The position numbers were made by a program, and so were the translations under genes. A stretch of 64,000 nucleotides of DNA from Puccinia triticina. Taxonomy: Eukaryota; Basidiomycota; Pucciniomycetes; Pucciniales; Pucciniaceae. The notes beneath the pieces are model-generated. The model was not told the DNA's origin, made no database searches, and worked only from the letters and a program-made list of their open reading frames with translations. Below, piece after piece: positions 10,341 through 22,700 of the stretch. Each line of letters begins with the position of its first letter. The first letter of the stretch is position 1. The stretch is taken from NCBI RefSeq assembly GCF_026914185.1, contig NC_070564.1, positions 3,286,001-3,350,000 on the forward strand, given 5' to 3'.

Positions 10341-11798
10341 CAATTGAATGACGTGATGAAGAAGATGGAGGCCGACCGCCGGCCAAAAGAGGTGCCAGCC
10401 CAAGCCAGAGCGCTCGCTACAATGGAAGACATTGAGCGCATGTTTCAGTCCTTCAAGCAGCGTCTGGAGCAGAAATTTGCAGCCCAGGCGTGGCCATCTA
10501 CTCCTTGTGGGCCTATGGTATGTTACTACTGCCACAGGGAGGGCCACGGTCTTGGTCAATGCACTGAACTTCAGAAGGATAAGGAGGCTAAACTAGTGGA
10601 GCAACGAGGTGGTAGTTTCTTCCTCCTGAATGGCGCTCTTATTCCAGTGGACAATTTGCTTCCTATACGGCACGTGGTGGCTTCCTATAGCCCAAAGGCG
10701 GAGGTTGTAAGCGCACCGGAGGAGGAATTTCAAGCGGTGTGCGGCTCTTTGGATCCGTGGAGTCCACCTTTGATCTCGTCTCAATCGTTTTCTGGGGTAT
10801 ATCAGTCAGACCCCGCCAAGAAGAAACACAAGGCTCCTAAGCCCTTCAAGGCCCCTGCGATTCCTCCTTCCACAGAGCGGCGACCGCTGCGCAAGTCTTT
10901 GTCTCCTAGAGTGGGATCAGACACAGAAGAAATGGATGCCGAACCCGAACTTTTCGAGCAGATTCCTGCGGCCCCTTCGACTGAAGACGCGTTAAAGGAC
11001 GACTCAGCTGAACCAGCGGCGCCTAAAACATCCCCTAAGGTGCGGTTCAAACGTGGCGTCTCAAAAGACCATCCTAACGCGGTGGACGGCATGCTTAGGA
11101 AGATGTTTGACCTCCCAGTGCTGAATGTCACTGTGGCTGAGTTGCTAGCCGTGGCCCCGTCAGTAGCTGAAGAAATGAAGAAATGGGTGTCCCAAAGACG
11201 TGTGGAGGTTGGGCCGGAGGAGCTGAAGGTGGCTTCTGGAACGCTGGCAGAAGACTCCAAAGGGGAGGGAAGGATCAATGGTATGAGGCTTTATTCTTGC
11301 CCTTTGGGTTACATGCCTTGTTTGGTAGGCAATGAGGAGAGCAATGTGCTTCTGTTGATAGACTCCGGGTCTCAGTTGAATCTTACCTCCAACTCAATGG
11401 CTAACAAGTTCAACATTATCCCGCGCGTGAATTTTAGCTTGGTTGTATATGGGATTGGTAACCAGGCGTGCAAGCTTGTAGGAGTTGCTGAGGACATTCC
11501 AATCCAAGTTGGGAAGAAAATCGTTGGCTCCTGTCACGTGTGGATTACGCGCATGGACGGGCCTCTCATCTTTGGCCGGCCTTTCCTCATGGACTTCAAC
11601 GCCACCCTCAACTTTGACAATCAGGTCGGCGAGAGGATCCTTTTACCAGATTTGACTGGCCGCAAAATCAAGGTCTCGTTATGTTCAGTGGATTCCGGGC
11701 GCTGGGAGGGTGAATTTCCGGGGCATGGATGCAAGGAGGTCCTTTCTCATAAAGGGAAGGCTTGCAAAGACCCTTTGGAGGGTTGTCATTTTTTGTAG
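10341..11798 (+). pseudogene. Nucleocapsid and aspartic protease, gypsy B
   Basis: The frame (484 codons from 10344) contains one CCHC zinc knuckle, CYYCHREGHGLGQC near 10520-10562, then a long acidic, Pro-rich linker, then a retroviral-type protease with LLLIDSGSQLNLTS near 11350-11390. A flap-like VVYGIGNQACKL segment and the block PLIFGRPFLMDFNATL follow. It would process the polyprotein. It ends at a normal stop at 11796-11798, well before RT, so gag-protease and RT-integrase are separate reading units here. Confidence 0.88.
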
Positions 11799-12154
11799 GT
11801 TCGGTTGGTTTGGGAGGCGGCAGATTTAATTTAGAGTCTTGACATCTGGCCGCTGGATCAACCGCATATCTAGAGACTCATAGGCGCTATTTCTCACTAT
11901 CATCTCAGTTTCATCAATTCAAAAACCACAAAAACTCTGAAAAACATCTCAAGAAAACTCAAAGCTTGAAAGAAATAGTTGTTTCCACTCTCACATCATC
12001 CTCTTCGTTTATCAATCAGTCTTCTCAATCTCTCTTCAATTTTTGTCAAGCTCCTGGGAATCTTGCTATTCCAGGGAACTCTTTTTGCGGTGAGGATGCA
12101 GTTCAGGTGTATGTGGAAAAAAAAGGGCTGGCGCGGAGGATGGGAGAGGTACAA

Positions 12155-12256
12155 GTAAGTTCCTCCCAGTTGTGCACCTCCGAGGGTCTTACTGCACCGT
12201 TGAAAACATTACATGCCACATGAGCCGTGGGCCGTTTGATTTCAATTCCTCTTTAG
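12155..12256 (+). repeat. Intron-like repeat, copy 2
   Basis: 102 bp, starting GTAAGTTCCTCCCAGTTGTG and ending with pyrimidines and CTCTTTAG. It shares TGTGCACCTC, CTTACTGCACCG, AAAACATTAC and TGCCACA with the other copies. It lies between protease and RT. Confidence 0.7.
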
Positions 12257-12291
12257 GTCTAACTGCCACGGCGACAGACAAACGCCTCCGC

Positions 12292-12499
12292 AATGAGAAA
12301 AAACTGGCGCTTAATCCACCGGCATCTCGTCTCTGTGACGAGAATAAACTATACAAGTCTCTCTCTCTCCCAAATGAGAATAAACTTCTTTTGTTTCTCC
12401 TGAACAAGAATAAACTTCACAATCTCCACGATGAGCCTAAACTCCCAAGCCTCTACAACAAGGAAAAAACTAAGGATCCTCTGTAATGAGGTTAAACTA
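12292..12499 (+). repeat. In-frame peptide repeat NENKL between protease and RT
   Basis: The 14-bp core AAYGAGAATAAACT recurs at 12292, 12337, 12373, 12403, 12430, 12457 and 12485. The first five spacings (45, 36, 30, 27, 27) are all multiples of three, so one open frame (12172-12486) reads NEKKL, DENKL, NENKL, NKNKL, DEPKL and a weaker NKEKT. The seventh copy lies beyond the stop. Function unknown. Confidence 0.65.
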
Positions 12500-12571
12500 T
12501 TTCATTAGACATTGGCAATTGAAGGAGGAGAGGTTAGTTTTGCACCACCGTGGAGGCCATTTGGAGTAAAA

Positions 12572-12669
12572 TTAAGTTCCTCCCAGGCGTGATGCTCTCA
12601 ACCTGGTCAAAAACCTACCTTGTGCCACATACGTGAGCAATGGACGCTTTTTTGGTTTTTCCTATTCAG
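12572..12669 (+). repeat. Intron-like repeat, copy 3 (donor mutated)
   Basis: 98 bp, aligned with the others through TTCCTCCCA, GTCAAAAAC, TGCCACATACGTGAGCAA and a T-rich tract ending CCTATTCAG. The donor position reads TTAAGT instead of GTAAGT. The RT-coding frame follows immediately. Confidence 0.65.
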
Positions 12670-14533
12670 ACAAGGCTGCCTTCAAGGATCAACAGGAAAA
12701 TCGGACTTGGCTCTTGATGGAAAAGGGTTTGACGCACGGAGAGCAGTTGGCCTTGGTCAAAGTGTGGAAGGAGGAAGGGTTCTTGACCTTTGCGGCGAAG
12801 TATAAACCGGTTGCGCGCAAGGTGAAGCCAGTCAACTTACCAATGCCTCAGCAGCTGAACCCCCCACTTCAAAGGCCGCTGCTTTCTTGTGATCCTTACC
12901 GAGGTCTTTGCAAATCATTGGCCAGCCCTTTCATTCCGCGTGGTCGTGTGCCCGAGGAGCGGTTGCGTGTGGTTAATTTTGGCCCTGATGGCTGGTTGAA
13001 ACCAGATGAGCTTAATCTGATCAAGAACGTGCTATTGGAGAGGAATTGGTTGATTGCTTTCACCCCAGAGGAGCGCGGCCTGCTCAAGGATTCCTACGGA
13101 ATGCCTTACATTATTCCGGTGATCGACCATGAGCCCTGGCAAAAGAAGTGCATCCCTATACCGGCTGCAAAAATCAACGAGTACATTCAGATTATCCGTG
13201 AGCGCGTCAAGAATGGACTTTACAATCAGTCCACCTCAAGTTACACCAGCCCCGTCTTCTGTGTGCTGAAGAGCAACGGGAAATTGAGAGTGGTACACAA
13301 TCTGCAACCCCTCAACAAAGTGACCATCAAGGACGCCGGGATTCCGCCGGCTACTGAAGAATTTGTTGAGTCATTTGTGGGTCAAGCTTGCTATGGTTTG
13401 GGCAATATTATGGGCGGCTATGACAAGCGGGCCCTTGACCCTATCTCTTGGCCTCTTACAACATTTGATCTCCACTTGGATGGTTCCAGCTCACTCGCCT
13501 GCCGCAAGGAGGGAAGAACTCTGTGGCCGTGTATCAGGCACAGATGGTTTGGATACTGCCAGATGAGATCCTGGATCATGCGGAAATTTTCATTGATGAC
13601 GGTGGCATCAAGGGCCCCGTTTCCAATTACAATGGTGAGCGGCTGGTTTGGCATCCTGGAATTTGTCGATTCATCTGGGAGTACGCAACAACTCTCAAGC
13701 GGGTCCTTTTTCGCATTGAGGAATCGGGCTTAACAGTCTCTGCATCAAAGCTAGCGGCGTGTGTCCCCGCACTCGAGATTGTGGGGCATGTTGTGTGTAA
13801 AGAAGGTTGTAAGATGGCAAGGACTAAGGTTAACAAGATCATGTCGTGGCCAACACCATTGAACCCATCTGAGGTCCGCAGTTTCCTTGGCTTAGTGGTG
13901 TACATGCGGATTTTTATTCATCATCTCTTGGAGATCTGCCTGCCGTTGCGGCAACTCACTCGTAAGGATTTGGAATGGGACTGGACGGATGATTGCGAAG
14001 CGGCCTTTCAACGTTTGAAGACAATTGTCGGACAAGATATTGTGCTGGCTAAGATTACTTATGGTCCTGAGGCGGGTCAACTTAAGCTTGCTGTGTATTC
14101 CAGCTTTCATGCGGCAGGGGCGGTCCTTACGCAGACGGATTCAAATGTATTAGATTGGCCCGCCCTGTATGAATCCTTGCTCTTCTCAGACGTAGAATTG
14201 CAATATTCCCAGCCCAAGCTGGAGCTTTGAGGCGTGGCGCGGGTCTTGAAGGAATTGCAAACAGTCCTGTGGGGACAACATTTCGAGCTTCAGGTCAATG
14301 CGCACTCCTTAATCAAGATGATCAACGCGCCAAGTCTACCTAACGCGCCCATGACGCGTTGGGTTTTGTTTGTACAACTCTTTTCATTCGACATTGTCCA
14401 CCGGCCCGGAAAATCCTTCACCATTCCACACGAGCTTTCTTGGAGACCTTGTAATGACGACGACTCAGATCCCCCTTTGGATTTTGAGGAGAGAGGCTCC
14501 GCACATCAGGGCGCGGCATTCTTATGCCGCTAG
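12670..14533 (+). pseudogene. Reverse transcriptase and RNase H, gypsy B
   Basis: The frame runs from the end of the third intron-like repeat. RT blocks include TSPVFCVLKSNGKLRVVHNL, QPLNKVTIKDAG, and after a frameshift near 13470, LGWFQLTRLPQGGKNSVAVY-like sequence and the catalytic IFIDDGGIKG near 13590. FLGLVVYMRIFI marks the connection. RNase H begins about 14090 (YSSFHAAGAVLTQ), is cut by TGA at 14228-14230 inside an LE-L-stop-GVARVL block, and ends with IVHRPGKSFTIPHELSWRP. The RNase H residue usually Asp in QVDAH reads Asn. A further shift lies near 14500-14530. The enzyme would copy RNA to DNA and degrade the template. Confidence 0.9.
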
Positions 14534-15734
14534 TGCAGATGACGTCTACTTGGGTTATCAAGAAGTTTACTGGCCAAAAATGGAGCAGTTCTTAGCTACT
14601 CTGCGCAAGCCAGACGGGATGGACGCAAAGGAGTTCCGCGCGTTGAAGCGTCAATTGTCAGAATTTTTCCTAAAAGCCGGTTGACTCATGAAGAGGGGAA
14701 GTCCCCTACCCCGAATAGTTGTCATGATCCCGTCAAAGCAGCAGGAGATTCTCACCAAGCTTCACAAAAATTTGGGCCATCGAGGCTCATGCAAGACATA
14801 TCGCCGGGTTTCTGAGCAGTTTTGGTGGCCGTTGTTGAACGATGCAGTGGCTAAGTGGTGCCAGAGCTGCAAAGCATGTCAAAAGAAGGATCTTCAACGT
14901 CCGCAAGAATTGCACTATCCCACGGGCGAGTCAACCATTTTTCGATCAAGTTTCCATGGATGCCGTGCATCTGAAGGCTGGCGGCGCTAAGTACTTAATA
15001 GTTGCGCGAGACAACTTCTCAGGTTGGGTTGAAGCAAAGATGCTCAATAATTTGACGTTGGAGGCAGTAGCGACATTCTTGAAAGAGCATTGGACGATGT
15101 GGTACGGGCTAGCTCAAGCGTACTCAACGGATGGGGGCTCTGAGTTTGGTGGGGCACTGGCGGCTATGTTGAGGACCCTACCAGGTCAGCATCGTGTTTC
15201 CACCCCCTACTACCTTGAAGGCCAAGGAATGGTGGAACGTGGCCACGGTCCCCTCAAGGCGGCGCTAGTGAAGTTGGCAGGCAAAAGCGGCAAGCATTGC
15301 CGCAAGTTCTTGCCTTTGGTTTTGTTTGCTGATCGGATATCAACAAAACGTACCACCGGCTACTCCCCTTACAAGCTTGTGTTTGGCCAGCAGGCAGTCC
15401 TTCCGCTGGATCTAGAGATCAAATCTTATCTAGGGGTTGACTGGGACTCAGTCCAAGCCCCTGCCGGCCTGCTTGCCGCGCGCTCTCGCCAATTGGAACG
15501 CAGTGAAGGTCGTGTACAAAAAGATGATGGATGCAAGAGAGGGTTCTGTTTGGTACTGGGAAGAGAAGGACGCGTCGCGTATTCGGGAACCACTCAAGCT
15601 GGGCAATCAGGTCCTTGCCTACAACCGGTCACTGGAAATTCAGTGGGGCCAGTTGTTTGCCCATTTTTGGAACGGCCCGTATCGCGTCGTCAAGCAGGTG
15701 CCCGGCAGTTCTTATGTCTTGGAAGAACTCAATT
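14534..15734 (+). pseudogene. Integrase, gypsy B (split by the CACTA element)
   Basis: After a TGA at 14682-14684 comes the zinc-binding HHCC module (LHKNLGHRG, CQSCKACQKKD). A frameshift near 14930 leads to the catalytic core: Asp in VSMDAVHLK, Asp in STDGGSEF and Glu in EGQGMVERGHG, the DDE triad. Another shift near 15480 opens the C-terminal GPY/F module (FWNGPYRVVKQV, GSSYVLEEL). The reading then stops at the CACTA insertion at 15735 and resumes at 25806 (TELKWGFAADQVKRFF), so the last 20 or so residues lie 10 kb away. It would insert element DNA into the genome. Confidence 0.9.
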
Positions 15735-16430
15735 CACTACCAAGATGGATGAATTTGCGATGTCGTATATTGATCAATATAGCGTGTATTGATCAATTTA
15801 TATTGATCAATTTTTTTTTTTTTATTATTCCTCTTGATACCTTTGTCTGTTTTCCATGTCTCCTTGATACTATTCTATAATCTCTCTCCTTCTGCCTGTG
15901 TTAGCTTCAAGCCACAGGAATTTTTTTTTCTTTTGCCTGATAACATTCATAAATTTCTACACACACCACTCAATTCTTCCTGAAAAAAAGATGTTGCAAG
16001 TTTTAGGATTAATCCAGGGTAGCTGAGGGGTCTCAAATTTTTTTTCTTTTTTTTTTACTTCAACAATTGATGTTATCAGAAGTCTCCAAATCGACTTTTT
16101 TTCAAAAGAGGAAAAACATTGACCCCTGACCTCTCTCATGATACCATCCTGCACACATTTTTAATTTGGTTGGTTAAATTTTCTCAAGATATTGCATATC
16201 ATACTTGAAGTGCTACATGCATAGGAGGCCTTTTTGAAATTAGTTTACCATGGTTTAGCATATTTTTGTCAGGTTCTTTTTTTTATCTACTTTTGTTATC
16301 AACCACAGATTAATGAGGAATATTTCCACATAAAATTTCATCGGACAATTTTTTCTGCATATGAAACCCAGAAATGTTTTAAAATATAATTTATTTGGGG
16401 TCACATCCTCTATGCAGCAGCAACAATGTG
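15735..16430. repeat. Left long terminal inverted repeat, CACTA element 1
   Basis: It pairs with 25140-25802 in reverse complement over its whole length. Near the tip TATATTGATCAATATA-like palindromes recur. Homopolymer T tracts differ in length between the two arms. Parts recur at 50606-50915 and 58790-59190. Confidence 0.9.
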
Positions 16431-17483
16431 ATCAGTTCCCAAATATCACTAATTTGGTAGTTTCTTGGTGTTTCTGCCACTATATCTCAACACAGCCTGG
16501 GAGTTCTTCCATGATATTGGTATCATAATAATCAATAGCCACCAAGGATTTATTGTGTACCTTAAATGACCACAAAACCTCCAAATGTAGCAGCTACAAT
16601 CTGACCAGTTGCCAAATCTCACTAATTTGGTAGTTTCTTGGTGTTTCTGCCACTATATCTCAGCACAGCATGGGAGTTCTTCCATGATATTGGTACCATA
16701 ATGATCACATGCCCTCAAAGATTTATTGTGTACCTTTAATGACCACAAAACCCTCAAATGTAGCAGCCACAATGTGATCAGTTGCCAAATATCACTAATT
16801 TGGTAGTTTCTTGGTGTTTCTGCCACTATATCTCAGCGCAGCGTGGGAGTTCTTCCATGATATTGGTACCAAGATGATCAAATGCCCTCAAAGATTGATT
16901 GAGTACCTTGAATGACCACAAAACCCCCAAGTGTAGCAGGCAAGATGTGATCAGTTGCCAAATATCACTAAGTTGGTAGTTTCTTGGTGTTTCTGCCACT
17001 ATATCTCAGCGCAGCATGGGAGTTCTTCCATGATATTGTTACCAAAATAATCAAATGCTCTCAAATATTCATTGTGTACCTTGAATGACCACAAAACCCC
17101 CAAATGTAGCAGCTACAATGTGATTGGTTGCCAAATATCACTAATTTGGTAGTTTCTTGGTGTTTCTGCCACCATATCTCAGCGCAGCATGGGAGTTCTT
17201 CCATGATATTGGTACCAAAATGATTAATCACCCCTGAAGATTCATTGTGTACCTTGGATGACCACAAAACCCCCAAATGTAGCAGCCACAATGTGATCAG
17301 TTGACAAATATTGCTAATTTGGTAGTTTCTTGGTGTTTCTGCCACTATATCTCCACCCAGCATGGGAGTTCTTCCATGATACAGGTATATTAAAATGATC
17401 ACCTGCCTTCAAACATTCATTGAGTACCTTGGATGACCACGAAACCCCCAAATGTAGCAGCCACAATGTAATCAGTTGCCAAA
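16431..17483 (+). repeat. 173-bp satellite, about 6 forward units
   Basis: The unit runs GATCAGTTGCCAAATATCAC ... TTCTTCCATGATATTGGTACC ... CCCCCAAATGTAGCAGCC. CCAAAT-ATCACTA-ATTTGG inside each unit is a short hairpin. The array is broken at 17484 by the captured segment. Confidence 0.92.
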
Positions 17484-17865
17484 TCCCACTTTCTTAAATC
17501 CACAGAATTATAGGCCTGCAGATCTAAGTTTTGGGGTGTTTTTTTCTCACAAAATGGGGCAAAAATTGCCCCATTATTCTCACTTGGCACGTTGAATATC
17601 CCCAAAGGCCCAAAGGCCCTATGGATGACCCTCCAGCTGTCCCAGAGCAACAAGCAAAAGAGGCCCGGTTGGTAAACTAGCCAGGGAGGGCTTAACCAAG
17701 CAGTTAGGGGCCTCCCAGGGAGGGGGCGGACAAAACCAAATCCCCTGCGGATTAATCAAGTCACCTCCTCTATATATACCCACCAGCAACACCCCACCCC
17801 ACTGCACCTTTAGCAAGACAACGGCCACGCCACCCGCCTCCCTAGCTACCGTAACCGCCTTGGTG

Positions 17866-18450
17866 GTACCTCCACCTTGCCCCGCCAGCCAACACGCCAC
17901 TCCCTGGGCACCCTGCGCGACCAGCTCATCTATCCCGACTCGCGCGCAGACATGGCCACCCATGGCGTCTCCAACGACGACCTCCTCCGCATCCTCGCCA
18001 TTGTTGACTTGGACGCCATCTTCCAGCGCGAGGGCGGCTGGGACGTTGTCTGGGAATGGCGAGATGCGCTCAGCGGCTCGCCATCTGCAGACTCTACTAC
18101 CATTCCCCCTTTTCCCGATGGCGTGGGTTGCTTACTCTGCCCCACTCACATGTTGTTGTTAGTATGCTATTCTCGACAAATGCGCATCCGCGGTCACGCT
18201 TGATGTGGAGAAGATCATGTACAAACACGCCACCTCGCTCGGGATCACTCTGCTGACGGTATCGCACCGTCCGTCGCTGTGGAAGTACAACAAGTTGGCC
18301 CCCTCTGCCCCCCTCCCCTCCACCCGCCTCTCCGCTCATCTTTTTTTACTTGGCAAGTATATCTTGCAGTACAACGGCGAGGGCGGGTACTGCTTCACCC
18401 GGATGGACGCGGAGAAGCGGCTGGCTCTGCAGGAAGAAAAACAGGTCGGT
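17866..18450 (+). pseudogene. Peroxisomal ABC transporter (ABCD family), nucleotide-binding domain fragment
   Basis: Split frames encode the C-terminal ATPase domain of an ABCD-type half-transporter, which imports fatty acyl-CoA into peroxisomes. Visible parts: SLGTLRDQLIYPDS, LAIVDLDAIFQREGGWDVVW, EWRDALSG, then LAICRLYYHS, then [38 protein letters not shown] and [20 protein letters not shown]. Two gaps look like introns: one ending at 18162 and one of 64 bp at 18294-18357 (GT...AG). The signature LSGGEKQR is lost: a small deletion near 18076 joins LSG to LAICR and shifts the frame. The Walker B glutamate is Lys (codon 18178-18180). It is therefore dead. It lies in a CACTA element, a type known to pick up gene fragments. 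Confidence 0.82.
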
Positions 18451-18857
18451 TCTGTCCCTGCCCCTGTGTGTTTGGTGGATGTGTTTGATGATCTAGACAC
18501 CAGCGGGTGCGTCAGGGACCTCCCAACAATATTTGATTCCTGCAACCATTCGGCAGACTCGGTCCATCAACCCCCCTTGCGCCTCGCGTGTCTCCCTGCC
18601 CACCTCCCAATGGCCCCACTCAATTTGTTCTCCTCTTCCGATGACAACAACGGCTTTCTGCTCCGTCGAGCCTCCTCCTTCTCCCTCCCAGTGTCGCCAG
18701 CTCAAAAAATGGCCTCAAGGCTTGCCGCGGGCTTACCAAGCCCCTCTCACTATCCCTCACCTTCCCCGAAGCCAACAAAAACAACAGCAACCATCATAAC
18801 CATTAGCAGCAGTAACAGTCCAACATCGCCCAAGCCCTGGTCACCCCTCAGAGAATG

Positions 18858-19130
18858 ACACAAGCCGAGCACCGGCAGCAACATCTACTCCAAGAACTGC
18901 CTTCTTTCACTCGCTGCCTCCCTTGCCTCGGCTTGGAGACCTTGGCCAAGCCTGTGCCCAGTTTGTAGGCATCAAGGTCAACATCACCGGCGGGCTGTCA
19001 ATGAAGCAATACATCTTGATCCCCTGGCTTTTGCTGGGCGGGATCAGCTGGACGGACACTTTGAGGGGGTACAACCCCGTCCGCCTGATTGGCGGGAATA
19101 ACAAGTGTCATTAACACCCCTGTCCAGCTG
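18858..19130 (+). other. Unrecognised GC-rich remainder of the captured segment
   Basis: A short plus-strand frame (18923-19114) reads FVGIKVNITGGLSMKQYILI and LLLGGISWTDTLRGYNPVRL. It does not match anything I know. It could be a further exon of a captured gene. Confidence 0.3.
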
Positions 19131-19741
19131 CACTTCAACACGGTGACTGCGGGCGAAGGCCGTCAGGAACTGATGAGCTTGCGAACGGGATTCAACCCCT
19201 ATTCTTGCCAATAGTTTTTGGTATTAATTGATATCTATTGCATATATCTCTGCTTTTGATTCATAATTTGTTTCCAAATTTTGTGGTATTGATACATCTG
19301 ATCATAAATATATGAATTTCTTCTTGGCTTTTTATAATGTTGCACTGTTTATTGTGTGGAAAGATCTAATATTTGCAACTTGATAACTTCCAAATATTAT
19401 ACCATTAAAGATTAAGCAGCATGTTTATTGACAACACTCCAATAACTCAGAGTATGGAGTAAAATTGTGGGTGAGGTAAGTTTGTAAAATCTAAATACCA
19501 TATGAGGAGTGTTTTGATGTGACTCCTATTCCATGAGATGTGATGAAGAAGGCTTGGATAGCAAGGGGGGTCAAACATGCCAAATTGGGGAGGTGAAATG
19601 TTTGCTTGTTTACTCTGTTGCTGTAAGGCCGAGTTTGAAAATCTCAAGAGCAATGATTTAAATGAATGCATTCAAGTCTCCTGAATTTTGACACACCCAT
19701 TCCCTGCTTGCCCTGATTCAGGGGGAAGGAGCCGCCTTGGC

Positions 19742-22700
19742 CTCTAGTATCACTAATTTGGTAGTTGCTGAATGTTTCTGCCACTATATCTCAGCACAGT
19801 GTGAGAGTTCTTCCATGATATTCGTACCAAAATGATCACATTCCCTCAAAAATTCATTGAGTACCTTGGATAACCACAAAACCCTCAAATGTAGCAGCCA
19901 CAATGTGATCAGTTGACAAATATCACTAATTTGGTTGTTTCTTGATGATTACGCCACTATATCTCAGCACAGCGTGCAAGTTCTTCCATGATATTGGTAC
20001 CAAAATTATCAAATGCCCCTGAAGATTCATTGTGTACCTTAAATGAACACAAAACCCCCAAATGTAGCAGCCACCATGTGATCAGTTGCCAAATATCACT
20101 AATTTGGTAGTTTCTTGGTGTTTCCGCCACTATATCTCAGTGCAGAATGGGAGTTCTTCCATGATATTGGTACCAAAATGATCACATGCCCTCAAAATTT
20201 TATTGAGGATCTTGGATGACCACAAAAGCCCCAAATGTAGCAGCCACCATGTGATCAGTTGCCAAATATCACTAATTTGGTAGTTTCTTGGTGTTTCTGC
20301 CACCATCTCTCAGCCCAGCGTGGGAGTTCTTCCATGATATTGGTACCAAATTGATCACATGCCCCTGAAGATTCATTGTGCACCTTGAATGACCACAAAA
20401 CACCCAAATGTAGCAGCCACAATGTGATCAGTTGCCAAATATCACTAATTTAGTAGTTTCTTGATGTTTCTGCCACTATATCTCAGCACAGCGTGGGAGT
20501 TCTTCGATGATACTGATACCAAAATGGTCAAATGCCCTCACAGATTCATTGAGTACCTTTGATGACCACAAAACCCCCAAATGTAGCAGCCACAATGTGA
20601 TCAGTTGCCAAATATCACTAATTTGGTAGTTTCCTGATGTTTCTGCCACTATATCTCAGCACAGTGTGGGAGTTCTTCCATGATATTGGGACCAAAATTG
20701 TCTTATGCCCTCAAACATTCATTGGGTACCTTGGATGACCACAAAACCCCCAAATGTAGCAGCCACAATGTGATCAGTTGACAAATATCACTAATTTGGT
20801 AGTTTCTTGATGATTCCGCCACTATATCTCAGCACAGCGTGGGATTTCTTCCATGATATTGGTACCAAAATTATCAAATGCCCCTGAAGATTCATTGTGT
20901 ACCTTAAATGAACACAAAACCCCATAATGTAGCAGCCACCATGTGATCAGTTGCCAAATATCACTAATTTGGTAGTTTCTTGGTGTTTCTGCCACTATAT
21001 CTCAGCGCAGCGTGGGAGTTCTTCCATGATATTGGTACCAAAATGATCACATGCCCCTGAAGATTCATTGTGTACCTTGAATGACCACAAAACCCCCAAA
21101 TGTAGCAGCCACACTGTGATCAGTTGCCAAATATCACTAATTTGGTAGTTTCTTGGTGTTTCTGCCACTATATCTCAGCCCAGCGTGGGAGTTATTCCAT
21201 GATATTGGTACCATATTTATCACATGCCCCTGAAGATTCATTGTGCACCTTGAATGACCACAAAACACCCAAATGTAGCAGCCACAATGTGATCAGTTGC
21301 CAAATATCACTAATTTAGTAGTTTCTTGATGTTTCTGCCACTATATCTCAGCACAGCGTGGGAGTTCTTCGATGATACTGGTACCAAAATGATCAAATGC
21401 CCTCAAACATTCATTGGGTACCTTGGATGACCACAAAACCCCCAAATGTAGCAGCCACAATGTGATCAGTTGACAAATATCACTAATTTGGTAGTTTCTT
21501 GATGATTCTGCCACTATATCTCAGCACAGCGTGGGATTTCTTCCATGATATTGGTACCAAAATTATCAAATGCCCCTGAAGATTCATTGTGTACCTTTAA
21601 TGAACACAAAACCCCATAATGTAGCAGCCACCATGGGATCAGTTGCCAAATATCACTAATTTGGTAGTTTCTTGGTGTTTCTGCCACTACATCTCAGCGC
21701 AACGTGGGAGTTCTTCCATGATATTGGTACCAAGATGATTACATGCCCCTGAAGATTCATTGTGTACCTTGAATGACCACAAAACCCCCAAATGTAGCAG
21801 CCACACTGTGATCAGTTGCCAAATATCACTAATTTGGTAGTTTCTTGGTATTTCTGCAACTATATCTCAACACAGCCTGGGAATTTTTCCATGAATTTGG
21901 TACCAAAATTTTTGAAAGCCCCCATAGATTCATTGTGTACCTTGAATGACCACAAAATCCCCAAATGTAGCTGCTACAATCTGATCAGATGCCAAATATC
22001 ACTAATTTGGTAGTTTCTTGGTGTTTCTGCCACTATATCTCAGTGCAGAATGGGAGTTCTTCCATGGTATTGGTACCAAAATGATCCCATGCCCTCAAAA
22101 TTTTATTGAGGATCTTGGATGACCACAAAACCCCCGAATGTAGCAGCCACCATGTGATCAGTTGCCAAATATCACTAATTTGGTAGTTTCTTGGTGTTTC
22201 TGCCACTATATCTCAGCCCAGCGTGGGAGTTCTTCCATGATATTGGAACCGAATTTATCACATGCCCCTGAAGATTCATTGTGCACCTTGAATGACCACA
22301 AAACCCCCAAATGTAGCAGCCACAATGTGATCAGTTGCCAAATATCACTAATTTGGTAGTTTCCTGATGTTTCTGCCACTATATTGCAGCACAGTGTGGG
22401 AGTTCTTTCATGATATTGGTACCAAAATGGTCTTATGCCCTCAAAAATTCATTGGGTACCTTGGATTACCACAAAACCCCCAAATGTAGCAGCCACAATG
22501 TGACCAGTTGACAAACATCACTAATTTGGTAGTTTCTTGATGATTCCTCCACTATATCTCAGCACAGCGTGGGAGTTCTTCCATGATATTGGTACCAAAA
22601 TTATCAAATGCCCCTGAAGATTCATTGTGTACCTTAAATGAACACAAAACCCCCAAATGTAGCAGCCACCATGTGATCAGTTGCCAAATATCACTAATTT

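Larger units (their letters stand above)
17484..19741 (+). other. Captured or inserted segment within the satellite array
   Basis: Unlike the AT-rich satellite on both sides, 17580-19110 is GC-rich and holds the ABC-transporter fragment. The flanks 17484-17580 and 19110-19741 are AT-richer and unrecognised. It ends AGCCGCCTTGGCCTCTA, a 17-mer also seen at 32118-32134. No clear target duplication was found. Confidence 0.6.

Noticed and set aside
17619..17963. Minus-strand ORF over the ABC-transporter segment
   Set aside because: Antisense shadow of the plus-strand exon with GTLRDQLIYPD.
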